Below are positions 32,902 through 42,355 of a stretch of 64,000 nt of DNA, piece after piece. Position numbers and translations under genes: made by a program. Numbering within the stretch: position 1 is the first letter of the stretch; each line of letters starts with the position of its first letter. The notes beneath the pieces are model-generated. The model had not been told where the DNA came from. It did no database searches and worked only from the letters and a program-made list of their open reading frames with translations. This stretch comes from an uncultured Bacteroidales bacterium (GTDB lineage Bacteria; Bacteroidota; Bacteroidia; Bacteroidales; P3): contig ONBK01000016.1 in assembly GCA_900316055.1 (NCBI GenBank), positions 1-64,000 on the forward strand, given 5' to 3'.

Positions 32902-33834
32902 ATGAACATCGTATGTGTTGAATCCCTGGGAATCCCCCTTAAGCGCTTCGAGGCCCTCAAGGCCCACTACGCCGCCATGGGGCACACCTTTACCTATTAT
33001 ATGGACCGCAACGAGGATTCCGATGTCCTCGCCGACCGTATGCGCGAGGCCGACATCGTGGTCATCAGCAACATCAAGCTCAGCGCCAACGTGCTGCAGC
33101 AGTGCCCCAACCTCAAATACCTCAGCGTAGCCTTCACAGGGCTCGACCATATCGACCTTGCCTATTGCAAAGCTCACAATATCAAGGTGCAGAATGCCGC
33201 TGGCTACAGCACCACCGCCGTCAGTGAACTGGCCGTCGGCATGATGCTCGACCTGCTGCGCAACATCGTCACCCTCAACGAGAAGATCCGGCAAGGAGGC
33301 AGCCGCGGCACTTTCCTCGGCCGCGAGTTGCGCGGTAAAACGGTGGGCGTTGTCGGCACTGGTGCCATCGGTACCGCCACAGCGCATCTACTGCTGGCTT
33401 TCGGAGCCAAGGTGGTTGCCTGGAGCCGCACCGAACGTCCCGAAGTCAAAGCCATAGGTGTGGAATATGTTGCGCTCGACGACCTGCTGCGTCGCTCAGA
33501 CATCGTCACCCTCCACATACCGCTGTGCGACGCTACTCGCGGCCTTATCGGCGAACGCGAGCTCTCCCTGATGAAACCCACCGCCCTCCTCGTCAACACC
33601 GCCCGTGGTCCCGTCTGCGACATCCCCGCTGTTGGCCGGGCTCTCGTCGAGAGTCGCATTGCCGGCGCCGCTTTCGATGTCTTCGAGCAAGAGCCTCCCC
33701 TGCCTGTCGACCATCTGCTCCTCTCCACAGGCCGCTGCCTCGTGACCCCCCACGTAGCCTTCGCCACAGAAGAGAGTTTCGCCGCCCGCGCCAACATCGT
33801 CTTCGGCCACATCGACGAATATTTAAAAAGTTGA
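32902..33834 (+). CDS. D-2-hydroxyacid dehydrogenase
   Basis: A 310-residue NAD-dependent oxidoreductase. The N-terminal substrate domain and central Rossmann fold (GVVGTGAIGTATAHLL) are typical. The catalytic Arg lies in VNTARGPVCD, the Glu in FDVFEQEPPLP and the His in TPHVAFATEES. The substrate (glycerate, lactate or another 2-oxoacid) cannot be decided by eye. It is probably cotranscribed with dnaA and the flavin reductase gene. The last codons run into a heptamer array. A 13-codon copy of its 3' end is found at 42745-42783. Confidence 0.9.
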   Translation: MNIVCVESLGIPLKRFEALKAHYAAMGHTFTYYMDRNEDSDVLADRMREADIVVISNIKLSANVLQQCPNLKYLSVAFTGLDHIDLAYCKAHNIKVQNAAGYSTTAVSELAVGMMLDLLRNIVTLNEKIRQGGSRGTFLGRELRGKTVGVVGTGAIGTATAHLLLAFGAKVVAWSRTERPEVKAIGVEYVALDDLLRRSDIVTLHIPLCDATRGLIGERELSLMKPTALLVNTARGPVCDIPAVGRALVESRIAGAAFDVFEQEPPLPVDHLLLSTGRCLVTPHVAFATEESFAARANIVFGHIDEYLKS

Positions 33835-33856
33835 AAGTTTGTAGTTATGAGTTGCT
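33829..33856. repeat. 7-bp period array at the dehydrogenase 3' end
   Basis: AGTTGAA, AGTTTGT, AGTTATG, AGTTGCT. The first unit contains the stop codon TGA. Confidence 0.75.
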
Positions 33857-33873
33857 ACCAGTTACCAACTACT

Positions 33874-33904
33874 AAAACGCCTCTCCAAATCGGAGAGGCG
33901 TTTT
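33874..33904. terminator. Bidirectional terminator
   Basis: AAAACGCCTCTCC (33874-33886) and GGAGAGGCGTTTT (33892-33904) form a perfect 13-bp stem with a short loop between convergent genes. Confidence 0.85.
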
Positions 33905-33932
33905 GCTATTTAGAGGGTTCCCCTTATAGGAA

Positions 33933-35819
33933 TTACTGTAGCTTAAGTTGTTTTTTGCCGTTCTGAATGTAGATGCCGCGGAAGGTGGCGGGAACCTCGG
34001 TGCCGAGGTAGCGACCGTTGAGGGTGAAGACGCGCGGGTCGTTGACACTCTGCTCGCCCTCCACTTCGTTGATTCCAACACCGCCGCCATTGCCGCCGAC
34101 AATACAATTCCCTTCAAAATGGGAGGTGCCGTCGCTGACGTTGTTGCCGGTGGCGAGCGTTGGGGTGCTGGGAGCGGAGATGACCAGTCGGCTTGAGTTG
34201 CCACCAGGACCACCACCGGTGCTGATGATGGGAGTCTGGAAAGCCTCGGCGTTGTCGCCGTAGGTCACGGTGTACCAAGTGTTGCTGCTGACGGAGGATT
34301 GCTGAATCTTGGGTTGGTTATAGGAAGCGCCGTTCTCGATGCCGCCCACGGCGATGATGACGCCGCCGTTGATATACACCCTCTTTCCTTCCTCCGAATT
34401 GGCATCGATGGCTAGTTCGGGCGATCGGGATCCGATGGCATAAACGAGACCACCGTTGATGTAGAGATTGCCGTTGGCATCGAGACCGTCATTGTTGGTA
34501 GCACGAGAATAGACATACCCATCGGTAATAGTCATATCTTGAGCCGAGTTGATGCCGTCGTCGTAGGCGTTGACATAGATTTCGCCACCATTGATGTTGA
34601 GGTAGTTTTTGCTCTCGATGCCCTCACCATTGGTCCCAGTAGTAGTCACACTGATGGTGCCACCGCTGATAACGATGCCACCGCTATAGGTGTAGCTATT
34701 ACCATTCTGAATCTTCAATCCGGCCTTGATACCCTTGGGCGACGAGTAGTAGTCGCTGCTCACGTGGTCGGTGTTGCCGGTATAGTTGGTATTCTCGGTG
34801 GTACCGTTGTTGTAGTAGAGTCCGCCGCTGGTGGTAACTGTGATGAAACCGTCGGTGATGGTGAGCACGCTGTCGCACTTCATGCCCTTGCCACCTGAGC
34901 CGGTGGAGGTGAGGTTGAGTGTGCCACCGCTGATGTTCATGTTGCCATCGGCACTGAGGCCACAGGCGGCCTTCGTCTCCAAATCGTCGGTATCCCACAT
35001 ACCTTTGCCGGTAGTGATGATGGTGATGTCGCCGCCACTGATGTTCATGTCACCGGCAGCCTTGATGCCCTTGGCTGCGGTGGCGTTGCAAGTGATAACG
35101 AGGATACCGTCTTCAATATAGATGTTCCCCGAATCTTCATCCTCGTGGTCGGCCGTCTCACCAGTCGAAGTGTCGCCGTCAAGGTCGCACTGGATACCGT
35201 CGTCGCCCGTACCGCTGATGTTAACATTTCCACTCTCCATCAGGAAATACTGGTTGCACGAGATGCCGTCACCTACTGCCGAGGTGATGTTGAGGGTGGC
35301 GTTCTTGAGGGTGATGTACTCGCCAGCCTTGATGCCGTGCTTCACGTTGCCCACGATGTTGAGGGTCCCCTGCTGGGCAAACTCAGCGTGGCCCTTAATG
35401 TAGAGGCATCCCTTCTGCGAGCCACTGGAGGCGTCAACGAGGCTATTGAGGGTGCCAGTGACGACCTTCACCTTGATGCGCTTGCCGTTCTGGATATGCA
35501 CGGCGGCGCCACTATAAACAGGAGTGGCGTTGGTCAACGTGAGGTCGTTCAGCTCAATGGTGGCCTTGTAGGAACCCGACATATAGAACTCGCCGTCGGT
35601 TGAAGTTCCACTGAGGTTGTAGGTAATCTCTGTACCTAGGTCGCTGCTCTGCGCAATGCTTACGTGCGCTCCGCTCTGGGTGATCGTGAGGTACTGGTTA
35701 GCAATGCCGTCAGCGGTCACCACGGCGGTGTCGCCCGTGTAAACCACGCTGACATTCTGCGCCTGTGCTGCTACTGTCGCCAGCAACAAAGCGAAGAGAA
35801 GGATGCTGATTTTCTTCAT
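33933..35819 (-). CDS. Secreted carbohydrate-binding beta-helix protein (Cthe_2159/DUF4353 type)
   Basis: A 628-residue exported protein with a signal peptide ending ATVAAQAQ. The mature region is built from many repeats such as INGGEIYVNAYDDGINSAQ, ITDGYVYSRATNNDGLDANG and MNISGGTLNLTSTGSGGKG, typical of the DUF4353 family whose founding member is a polysaccharide-binding right-handed parallel beta-helix. The conserved DG(I/L)xxxxD loops probably bind calcium. The last about 40 residues (RVFTLNGRYLG...GIYIQNGKK) resemble a short C-terminal sorting-type beta domain, so type IX secretion is possible. An AraC-type regulator is transcribed divergently. Confidence 0.88.
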   Translation of the reverse strand: MKKISILLFALLLATVAAQAQNVSVVYTGDTAVVTADGIANQYLTITQSGAHVSIAQSSDLGTEITYNLSGTSTDGEFYMSGSYKATIELNDLTLTNATPVYSGAAVHIQNGKRIKVKVVTGTLNSLVDASSGSQKGCLYIKGHAEFAQQGTLNIVGNVKHGIKAGEYITLKNATLNITSAVGDGISCNQYFLMESGNVNISGTGDDGIQCDLDGDTSTGETADHEDEDSGNIYIEDGILVITCNATAAKGIKAAGDMNISGGDITIITTGKGMWDTDDLETKAACGLSADGNMNISGGTLNLTSTGSGGKGMKCDSVLTITDGFITVTTSGGLYYNNGTTENTNYTGNTDHVSSDYYSSPKGIKAGLKIQNGNSYTYSGGIVISGGTISVTTTGTNGEGIESKNYLNINGGEIYVNAYDDGINSAQDMTITDGYVYSRATNNDGLDANGNLYINGGLVYAIGSRSPELAIDANSEEGKRVYINGGVIIAVGGIENGASYNQPKIQQSSVSSNTWYTVTYGDNAEAFQTPIISTGGGPGGNSSRLVISAPSTPTLATGNNVSDGTSHFEGNCIVGGNGGGVGINEVEGEQSVNDPRVFTLNGRYLGTEVPATFRGIYIQNGKKQLKLQ

Positions 35820-36003
35820 AATGATTATGATTTTATTGTTTTAAATAAAGACAAATCAATACTTTATTTCTTGAATACAAATATTTTTTTCAACTGCAAA
35901 ATTACCAATCTATTATCTTTCAACCAATAACATATCGCCGGTATTATTTGGCAAAAATTCCGATTCCGTATTATTAATTAAAAAAATTCCGTATTTTTGC
36001 ATC

Positions 36004-36855
36004 ATGAAAGAGAAGCAGCCATACACCCACCCAATCACTCTTTATAATCAGAGAATCAAGGAGGAAGGAATCGTTGTGCTTGACAATGCAAGAGGGTTGC
36101 CTACCGGCAATATGCCGTTTGCCTCGCCCGATTATGTGATAGCCATTGGCCATCGAGGGCGCATGGATCTTAGGTACGACGACTATCCCGACTACTCCGA
36201 GAAACACTCCGTGGGTGTCATTTTTCCCAACCACGCCCTTACGACAGTGAGCAAGACCGACGACTACCTGGCCACATTGATTGTGGTCGATGTCTCAATG
36301 CTGAACGACCCCATGCTTCAGATTATCCAGCAGATGCGCTACCGTTATGAGCCTCACCCCTGTGTGAAACTCGACAAGCATGAATACCGGATGATTATGA
36401 ACGTGGTGGAGGGTATGCAGGAGACTTCGCGCATCGATATCTCCGACCGGCGTATGTTGATGGTACGCCAACTGGAGTTCCTCTTGCGTCTGCTCAGCTA
36501 CTATCGAGGTAAAAAACTGAACGAGACCCCCACCGGCAAGCGCGTCAGCACCCAATTCCACAACGACCTTGCGAAGCACTTCCGCCAGCACCGCGACGTG
36601 GGCTTCTATGCCCAACTGGCCTGTCTGTCGGCAAAACACTTTAGTACCGTCATCAAGGAAGAGACTGGCCACACCGCAACCCACTGGATACATTCACAGA
36701 TTGTGGCTGAAGCCAAAATGCTGTTGCACATGCGTCACGACCTCACCGTGCAAGCCATCTCCGACATGCTGGGTTTCGATGAGCAAGCCTCCTTCAGCCG
36801 CTACTTCCGCCGCGAGACTGGCATCTCCCCTACCGAATTCCGCGAAGGGAAATGA
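36004..36855 (+). CDS. AraC-family transcriptional regulator
   Basis: A 283-residue regulator. The C-terminal about 100 residues carry the two AraC helix-turn-helix motifs (LACLSAKHFSTVIKEETGHTATHWIHS and LTVQAISDMLGFDEQASFSRYFRRETGISPTEFR). The N-terminal half (about 1-170) looks like a cupin-type ligand-binding region. It is divergent from the beta-helix protein gene and may regulate that gene or the flavodoxin gene downstream, which starts 84 bases later. Target inferred from position only. Confidence 0.92.
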   Translation: MKEKQPYTHPITLYNQRIKEEGIVVLDNARGLPTGNMPFASPDYVIAIGHRGRMDLRYDDYPDYSEKHSVGVIFPNHALTTVSKTDDYLATLIVVDVSMLNDPMLQIIQQMRYRYEPHPCVKLDKHEYRMIMNVVEGMQETSRIDISDRRMLMVRQLEFLLRLLSYYRGKKLNETPTGKRVSTQFHNDLAKHFRQHRDVGFYAQLACLSAKHFSTVIKEETGHTATHWIHSQIVAEAKMLLHMRHDLTVQAISDMLGFDEQASFSRYFRRETGISPTEFREGK

Positions 36856-36939
36856 TGTTTTCCTTTTTTAATCGGCATCATCTGGTCGACATCAAGCAAT
36901 AAAATACCATTTTTAAAGTTATTATTATAACAAATTGAA

Positions 36940-37464
36940 ATGAAAACACTCATCATATACGGTACCCAATACGGCTCAACGACAAGCTATGCTGAACGGT
37001 TGGCAAAGAAGACTGGCATTGAAGCAGTCGATTATAAGGATGCTAAAAAAATCAACGACTATAACAAAATCATCTATTTGGGTGCTCTTTATGCAGGTGG
37101 TGTTACTGGACTAAAGAAAACCGTCAGTAAAATGTCTTCTAACCAAGACTTGATTATTGCCACAGTTGGTCTCGCCGATCCTACGGATTCAGACAATATC
37201 AAAAACATTCGTAACTCCATAAAAAATCAGATTCCACCTAAGTTTTACGATGAGAGCAAAATCTTTCATCTTCGTGGAGCCATCGACTACCGTCGACTGG
37301 GTATAAAGCACAAGGTAATGATGTCGATGCTCCATTCTAAAGTTTCAAAGATGCCGAAATCTGAACTCAACGCCGAAGCCAAAGCCATGCTTGAGACCTA
37401 CGGCCAAAAAGTGGATTTCATTGATTTCGATGCGTTGGAACAGATAATCAATAAGCTGCAATGA
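36940..37464 (+). CDS. Flavodoxin-domain protein
   Basis: A 174-residue flavodoxin-like protein. The phosphate-binding loop is YGTQYGSTTSYAERLA at residues 5-20, followed by DYNKIIYLGALYAGGVTGLKKTV. It resembles HemG-type menaquinone-dependent protoporphyrinogen oxidases and other FMN-binding electron carriers. A three-Cys DUF5131 protein, probably an iron-sulfur enzyme, is encoded 66 bases downstream on the same strand. Supplying electrons to it is a reasonable guess, not shown. Confidence 0.85.
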   Translation: MKTLIIYGTQYGSTTSYAERLAKKTGIEAVDYKDAKKINDYNKIIYLGALYAGGVTGLKKTVSKMSSNQDLIIATVGLADPTDSDNIKNIRNSIKNQIPPKFYDESKIFHLRGAIDYRRLGIKHKVMMSMLHSKVSKMPKSELNAEAKAMLETYGQKVDFIDFDALEQIINKLQ

Positions 37465-37530
37465 AATCCGAAGAAACTCGAATATTGGAATTCGATTCGG
37501 TAATTCTGCAAAAAGACAGATAGCCCAATC

Positions 37531-38343
37531 ATGTCCGAGCGCTGGGAGATATATGCCGATTGGAATCCGTGGCACGGATGTACCAAGATAAGCACCGGGT
37601 GCAAGTACTGCTATGTCTACCGGCAGGACGAGATGTATGGCAGCGAGCGCTCGAGCAGCGAATGTCGCAAGACAGCCAATTTCAACCTGCCGGTGAAACA
37701 GAAGCGCGACAAGTCTTGGAAGATAGAGAGCGGCAAGCTGGTCTTCACCTGCTTCACTTCCGACTTTTTGTTGAAAGACGCGGACGAATGGCGGCCGGAA
37801 TGCTGGCAGATGATGAGGCAGCGGAGCGACCTCTGGTTCTACTTCTTCACCAAACGCATCGATCGTTTCATGGAGTGTGTCCCCGACGACTGGGACGACG
37901 GCTACGAGAATGTCATCGTGGGTTGCACCGTGGAGAACCAGGAAATGGCCGACTATCGGCTGCCCATCTTCCTTTCGCTCCCCATCAAGCACAAGAGCAT
38001 CATCGCATCGCCACTGATTTCTGCCATCGACCTTACCCCATATCTCAACGAAACGATAGAGGAGGTGTCCGTCGGTGGAGAATCAGGCGTAGATGCTCGC
38101 CCCTGCAACTATGACTGGATTCTCGCCCTCCGTGAACAATGCATCTCAAAAAACATTCCTTTCCGGTTCCACCAAACGGGCGCTCATTTCATCAAGGAAG
38201 GCAAGATGTACCGCATTAAGCGGTGCCACCAGCTCAGTCAGGCCCACAAAGCCAATATCGACTATAAGATTGGCAAATACCTTGTGCCCGAAAACGTGAA
38301 ATTTGAATGGAAAGAGAACGATTATCACGAATTAACATCCTAA
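37531..38343 (+). CDS. DUF5131 (phage Gp37/Gp68-like) three-Cys protein
   Basis: A 270-residue protein starting WNPWHGCTKISTGCKYCY. The Cys17-x6-Cys24-x2-Cys27 pattern is the family hallmark and resembles a radical-SAM cluster-binding site. Later segments are DFLLKDADEWR, WFYFFTKRIDRF, VIVGCTVENQ, SVGGESGVDARPC and the C-terminal IPFRFHQTGAHF. The family is common in phages and mobile elements. The usual partner TcmP is not present here. A flavodoxin gene precedes it and a lipoprotein hydrolase follows after 3 bases. Confidence 0.88.
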   Translation: MSERWEIYADWNPWHGCTKISTGCKYCYVYRQDEMYGSERSSSECRKTANFNLPVKQKRDKSWKIESGKLVFTCFTSDFLLKDADEWRPECWQMMRQRSDLWFYFFTKRIDRFMECVPDDWDDGYENVIVGCTVENQEMADYRLPIFLSLPIKHKSIIASPLISAIDLTPYLNETIEEVSVGGESGVDARPCNYDWILALREQCISKNIPFRFHQTGAHFIKEGKMYRIKRCHQLSQAHKANIDYKIGKYLVPENVKFEWKENDYHELTS

Positions 38344-38346
38344 AAA

Positions 38347-39249
38347 ATGAAGAGAAACATCCTATTGTTATTGGTTGCCATACTGGGATTCAGTTGCAGC
38401 CGTCAGCCACAGACGCTTAACGACGTAAAGTCGGAATTTGTCACCATCGATGATAGTGTCAAAGTGCATTATAAGATTTGGAACCAACACTCACGCAATA
38501 ATACATTAACGCAATCAAGCATCCCAAAGGTCCTCTGCTTCATTCATGGGTTCGGTTGCGACATGAACACTTGGGAGATGCAGTTCGAGGCTTTCCGCGA
38601 CGAAGATGTACAACTTGTCTTCATCGACCTGCCCGGCTACGGGAAGAGCGACAAGCCCCATGTGGAATACACTTTCGACTTCTTCGCCCATGCCATCGAC
38701 AAGGTACTAAATACAATTGGCATCAAGGATGCTGTCTTCGTGGGGCACAGCCTCGGTACGCCCGTATGTCGCCACACGCTGATGACCACCGATCACAGCG
38801 GTGCTTTGGTGGATGTCGATGGTGTCTATTGCTTCTACGACGGCACCGAGACACCCGATTACGTGGAGGCTGTCAATCAGTTTGGTCACGCATTCGACGG
38901 GTCTGACTGTCGTGAGGTCATCACGGGATTTGTCACATCGCTTGCTGGCCAGGACACACCTCAATGGGTGACCGACTATGCAATGTCGGTAATGCCCGAA
39001 ACACCACAGTATGTTGCTTCCAGCACCATGCGGCACCTCGTGGAACCGCAGTGGTGGACTAACGAGCAACTCACCATTCCTGTAATGGTCTTCTGTACCC
39101 AGAACAGCGGACTTGAGCCCGACAACGAGCAGAAGATGCAGGTTCTTTATCCCAATCTCGACTACACTGAGCTGACCACCTGCGGCCACTTCATCCACAT
39201 GGAGCAGTCAGAGATGTTTAACCAGAAGCTAAAGGAATTACTGGATTAG
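38347..39249 (+). CDS. Alpha/beta-hydrolase lipoprotein
   Basis: A 300-residue protein with a lipoprotein signal ending GFSCSR (Cys18). The hydrolase core has FIHGFGCDMNTWEMQ (oxyanion-hole region), the nucleophile elbow GHSLGTP with the catalytic Ser, and a late His in CGHFIHMEQ. The substrate is unknown; it is probably a periplasmic or surface esterase or peptidase. It starts 3 bases after the DUF5131 stop, so the two are cotranscribed. It ends before a separate promoter-like element at 39290. Confidence 0.88.
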   Translation: MKRNILLLLVAILGFSCSRQPQTLNDVKSEFVTIDDSVKVHYKIWNQHSRNNTLTQSSIPKVLCFIHGFGCDMNTWEMQFEAFRDEDVQLVFIDLPGYGKSDKPHVEYTFDFFAHAIDKVLNTIGIKDAVFVGHSLGTPVCRHTLMTTDHSGALVDVDGVYCFYDGTETPDYVEAVNQFGHAFDGSDCREVITGFVTSLAGQDTPQWVTDYAMSVMPETPQYVASSTMRHLVEPQWWTNEQLTIPVMVFCTQNSGLEPDNEQKMQVLYPNLDYTELTTCGHFIHMEQSEMFNQKLKELLD

Positions 39250-39289
39250 TAAAATACATTTTCTTTTCGCTCGGTTAAAAAAACTTTCG

Positions 39290-39297
39290 TATCTTTG
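39290..39297 (+). promoter_or_regulatory. -7 element before the dipeptidase gene
   Basis: TATCTTTG, 24 bases before the ATG. The best -33 is TTTC (39265-39268), 21 bases upstream. Confidence 0.55.
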
Positions 39298-39321
39298 CAC
39301 TTGAAAAAATAATGATTAATT

Positions 39322-40119
39322 ATGAGAACTATTTTCGTTACCTTAAAGAAAACTCTTGTTTTGCCGGCTTTAGCGGCCACGCTTTTTACCGCCTGCCATA
39401 CTGCAAACAATGAAGTAGTTGACAGTGGACAACTGGCAGCCGACAGCTTTCAACTTTCAACTAAATCTGACGACAACAGCGATTTTGTGGCCATCACCGA
39501 CGTGGTGCCCGATGTGATTCTGGAGATTCGCTACTACGGCACCTACAACTTCGTCGGCACCCGCATCGACGGCTACCTGCAACCAACGGCGCTGCTCACC
39601 CGTGAGGCCGCCGACAGCCTCAAAGCTGTGAGCGACGAGCTTATCAAGCAGGGATATCGTCTCAAAATCTACGATGCCTACCGTCCACAGATGGGAGTGG
39701 ACCATTTCGTGCGCTGGGGCAAAGACCTCGACGACACATTGATGAAGTCCTATTTCTATCCCAACGAAACGAAGGACAGCCTCTTTATCAAAGAATACAT
39801 CGCCACTCACAGCAGCCATTCGCGCGGCTCGACCGTCGATCTCACCCTCTTCGACATGCGTACCGAGAAAGAGGTTGATATGGGCGGCACCTTCGATTGG
39901 TTCGGCCGAGAGAGCCACCCCGACTGTGGCGGGAATCCAAAGACAGGTGAATGGCGACGTAACGACACCATCACCGCACAGCAGTTCGCCAGTCGCATGA
40001 TTCTCCGGAAGGCCATGCTGCGTCACGGTTTCAAGCCTTACGACTGCGAGTGGTGGCACTTCACGCTGAAGAACGAACCCTACCCTGACACCTACTTTAC
40101 CTTCCCCGTGCAGCAATAA
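39322..40119 (+). CDS. D-alanyl-D-alanine dipeptidase-like lipoprotein (M15D, VanX/DdpX type)
   Basis: A 265-residue protein with a lipoprotein signal (TLFTACHT, Cys25). The catalytic domain has YDAYRPQMGVDHFVRW, the zinc ligands in SHSRGSTVDLTLFD, and the C-terminal catalytic Glu and His in CEWWHFTLKNEPYPD, matching the VanX/DdpX family that cleaves D-Ala-D-Ala. In a non-resistant bacterium it probably serves cell-wall turnover. The stretch after the lipid anchor (about residues 34-47) is encoded by a heptamer array (39421-39462). The PP2C-like gene follows after 45 bases. Confidence 0.92.
   Translation: MRTIFVTLKKTLVLPALAATLFTACHTANNEVVDSGQLAADSFQLSTKSDDNSDFVAITDVVPDVILEIRYYGTYNFVGTRIDGYLQPTALLTREAADSLKAVSDELIKQGYRLKIYDAYRPQMGVDHFVRWGKDLDDTLMKSYFYPNETKDSLFIKEYIATHSSHSRGSTVDLTLFDMRTEKEVDMGGTFDWFGRESHPDCGGNPKTGEWRRNDTITAQQFASRMILRKAMLRHGFKPYDCEWWHFTLKNEPYPDTYFTFPVQQ
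39421..39462 (+). repeat. 7-bp period array in the dipeptidase linker
   Basis: GACAGTG, GACAACT, GGCAGCC, GACAGCT, then TTCAACT twice. It encodes the linker DSGQLAADSFQLSTK between the lipid anchor and the catalytic domain. Confidence 0.6.
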
Positions 40120-40164
40120 TACAATCAGCGAATTTGAATCGATAATCAATCAAGTATTCCCCGA

Positions 40165-42351
40165 ATGAAAACCAAGGAGATAACCGAAAAGAAGATGATG
40201 GGCAAGTCGACACGTGCCGGCCTGCTGGTAGTGATAGTGGCCATCATCACGTTGGAGGCCACCAGCCTTATTCAGTATTACTATTCGCAGCGTGGTATCA
40301 AGCAGGAGGCTTCGTTGAGGGCCCAGAGCGAATTGCGGAGTGCCGAAAACGAGATTATGGGCATTGTGGACCAGGCCGAAGGAGCCGTTCGTAACAGCCT
40401 CTGGGTGGCAGAATGGTGTCTGGACAATCCCGACAGTCTGGTACGTGTACCGCAGCGCGTGGTGGAAAACAATCCTGTGGTGGTGGGTTCCACTATCGCC
40501 CTCGTGCCCGGATACAGCAAGAAACACCCCCTCTATGCACCCTATGCCACCCGCAATTCCGAAACTGGCGAAATACAAACGCTCTCATTAGCCACTGACG
40601 ACTACGACTACCCGTCTCAGGAATGGTTCACCAAACCTCTGGAACTCCATGACGGCTATTGGTCGGAACCCTATTACGACGAAGGCGGTGGCAATATACT
40701 GATGACCACCTTCTCAATGCCCGTCATGGATCGCAATGGAAAAGTTGCCGCCATTCTCACCGCCGATATATCGTTGCAATGGCTCACCGAATTGATGGGA
40801 AGCATCGAGGTCTACCCCAATGCCTTCAGTACAGTGGTGAGCCGCAACGGACAGATTATGGTCTGCCCCGTCGAGTCGTTGGTGATGAACAAAAACGTCC
40901 TCCAGTTTGCCGCCGAATCGTCCGACTCTGACGCATTGAGCAGCATCAACGAGGCTATGCTCTCTGGCCAGGAGGGCGAGATGGAGGTAAGATATAAAGG
41001 TGAAGAAAACAGAATTTATTTCGCCCCAGTGGAACGGACGGGATGGTCACTCTCTATCGTGGTGCCGGAGAAAGAGATGTTCGCTGGCGTCCGTAAAGTA
41101 GGAAGGTTGGTGACAATACTCCAGTTGCTGGGTGTGGTGATGATTGTAATCATCCTCCGTGTGATTGCCAAGAACCAGATGAAATACAAAAAACTTGCCA
41201 CTCAAAAGGAACTGATACAGAACGAACTTCGCATCGGACACGAGATTCAGATGTCTATGATACCAAAGACTTTCCCCGCATTCCCAGAACGTACCGACCT
41301 CGATTTTGCCGCCACCTTGATTCCCGCCAAGGAAGTGGGGGGAGACCTGTACGACTTCTACATCCGCGATGAGAAACTCTTCTTCTGCATTGGCGACGTA
41401 AGTGGAAAGGGGGTGCCAGCGGCATTAGTGATGTCGGTGACACAAAGCCTTTTCCGTGCCATATCGGCCCACGAGACGAACCCCTCCAAGATTGTCATTT
41501 CGATGAACAACTCAATGTCGGAGAACAACGAAAGTAATATGTTTATTACCTTCTTCTGCGGTATTCTTGACCTCACCACCGGCTTGCTTCGCTATTGCAA
41601 TGCAGGACATAACCCGCCGATGTTGAACACCGAAAAACTGCCGGTCTTGCCCAACTTCCCGTTAGGTGTCATGCCAGGCATGGTATTTCAGGAACAGGAG
41701 ACCCGGTTGGGGTACGACGATACCCTCTTCCTCTATACCGACGGTCTCACCGAAGCCGAGAATGCCTCGTCGGAACAGTTCGGTGAGGAGCGCATGGAGG
41801 CTTTTCTCGGCACAAAACGCAACGCACAAGCCTTACTCGACGCTATGCAGGAGGCTGTGGACTGCTTTGTGAGCGATGCTCCACAGAGCGACGACCTCAC
41901 GGTGCTCGTCATTCACTACATGGCCCATCCCGCCACCGAACAGCAGGAACGTCACCTCATCCTCCATAACGATATACAGCAGATACCCCAGTTGGCTGAA
42001 TTCGTCGAGACCATCGCTGAAGAGAAACAACTCGACCAGAGTCTGGCCATGAGCCTCAACCTGGCATTGGAGGAGGCCGTTACCAACGTTATCCTCTATG
42101 CCTACCCCAAGGGAGCCGACGGACTGGTGGACGTGGAGGCCATCTTAAAGCCACACTCACTCGAATTCATCATCACCGACAGTGGAGTCCCCTTTGACCC
42201 CACTGCCGTCCCAGAAGCCGACGTTACCCTTTCGGCCGACGAGCGACCTATTGGTGGCCTAGGCATCTATCTGGTAAATAAGTTAATGGACGAACTTCAC
42301 TACCAGCGCATCGATGATAAAAATGTATTATCAATGAAAAAAAACATCTAA
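40165..42351 (+). CDS. Cache-sensor PP2C (SpoIIE/RsbU) phosphatase fused to an RsbW-type kinase
   Basis: A 728-residue membrane signalling protein. A first membrane helix (about 15-38) and a second (about 312-336, LQLLGVVMIVIILRVI) flank an extracytoplasmic Cache domain. A SpoIIE-type phosphatase follows (AATLIPAKEVGGDLYDFY, GDVSGKGVPAALVM, TDGLTEAEN, and DDLTVL near residue 580). The last about 120 residues are a GHKL kinase/ATPase with N-box LALEEAVTNVI and GGLGIYLVNKLMDEL. In partner-switching systems the phosphatase and kinase act oppositely on a STAS protein; that protein is encoded 4 bases downstream. Having both activities in one chain joined to a sensor is notable. Confidence 0.9.
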   Translation: MKTKEITEKKMMGKSTRAGLLVVIVAIITLEATSLIQYYYSQRGIKQEASLRAQSELRSAENEIMGIVDQAEGAVRNSLWVAEWCLDNPDSLVRVPQRVVENNPVVVGSTIALVPGYSKKHPLYAPYATRNSETGEIQTLSLATDDYDYPSQEWFTKPLELHDGYWSEPYYDEGGGNILMTTFSMPVMDRNGKVAAILTADISLQWLTELMGSIEVYPNAFSTVVSRNGQIMVCPVESLVMNKNVLQFAAESSDSDALSSINEAMLSGQEGEMEVRYKGEENRIYFAPVERTGWSLSIVVPEKEMFAGVRKVGRLVTILQLLGVVMIVIILRVIAKNQMKYKKLATQKELIQNELRIGHEIQMSMIPKTFPAFPERTDLDFAATLIPAKEVGGDLYDFYIRDEKLFFCIGDVSGKGVPAALVMSVTQSLFRAISAHETNPSKIVISMNNSMSENNESNMFITFFCGILDLTTGLLRYCNAGHNPPMLNTEKLPVLPNFPLGVMPGMVFQEQETRLGYDDTLFLYTDGLTEAENASSEQFGEERMEAFLGTKRNAQALLDAMQEAVDCFVSDAPQSDDLTVLVIHYMAHPATEQQERHLILHNDIQQIPQLAEFVETIAEEKQLDQSLAMSLNLALEEAVTNVILYAYPKGADGLVDVEAILKPHSLEFIITDSGVPFDPTAVPEADVTLSADERPIGGLGIYLVNKLMDELHYQRIDDKNVLSMKKNI

Positions 42352-42355
42352 TCTT

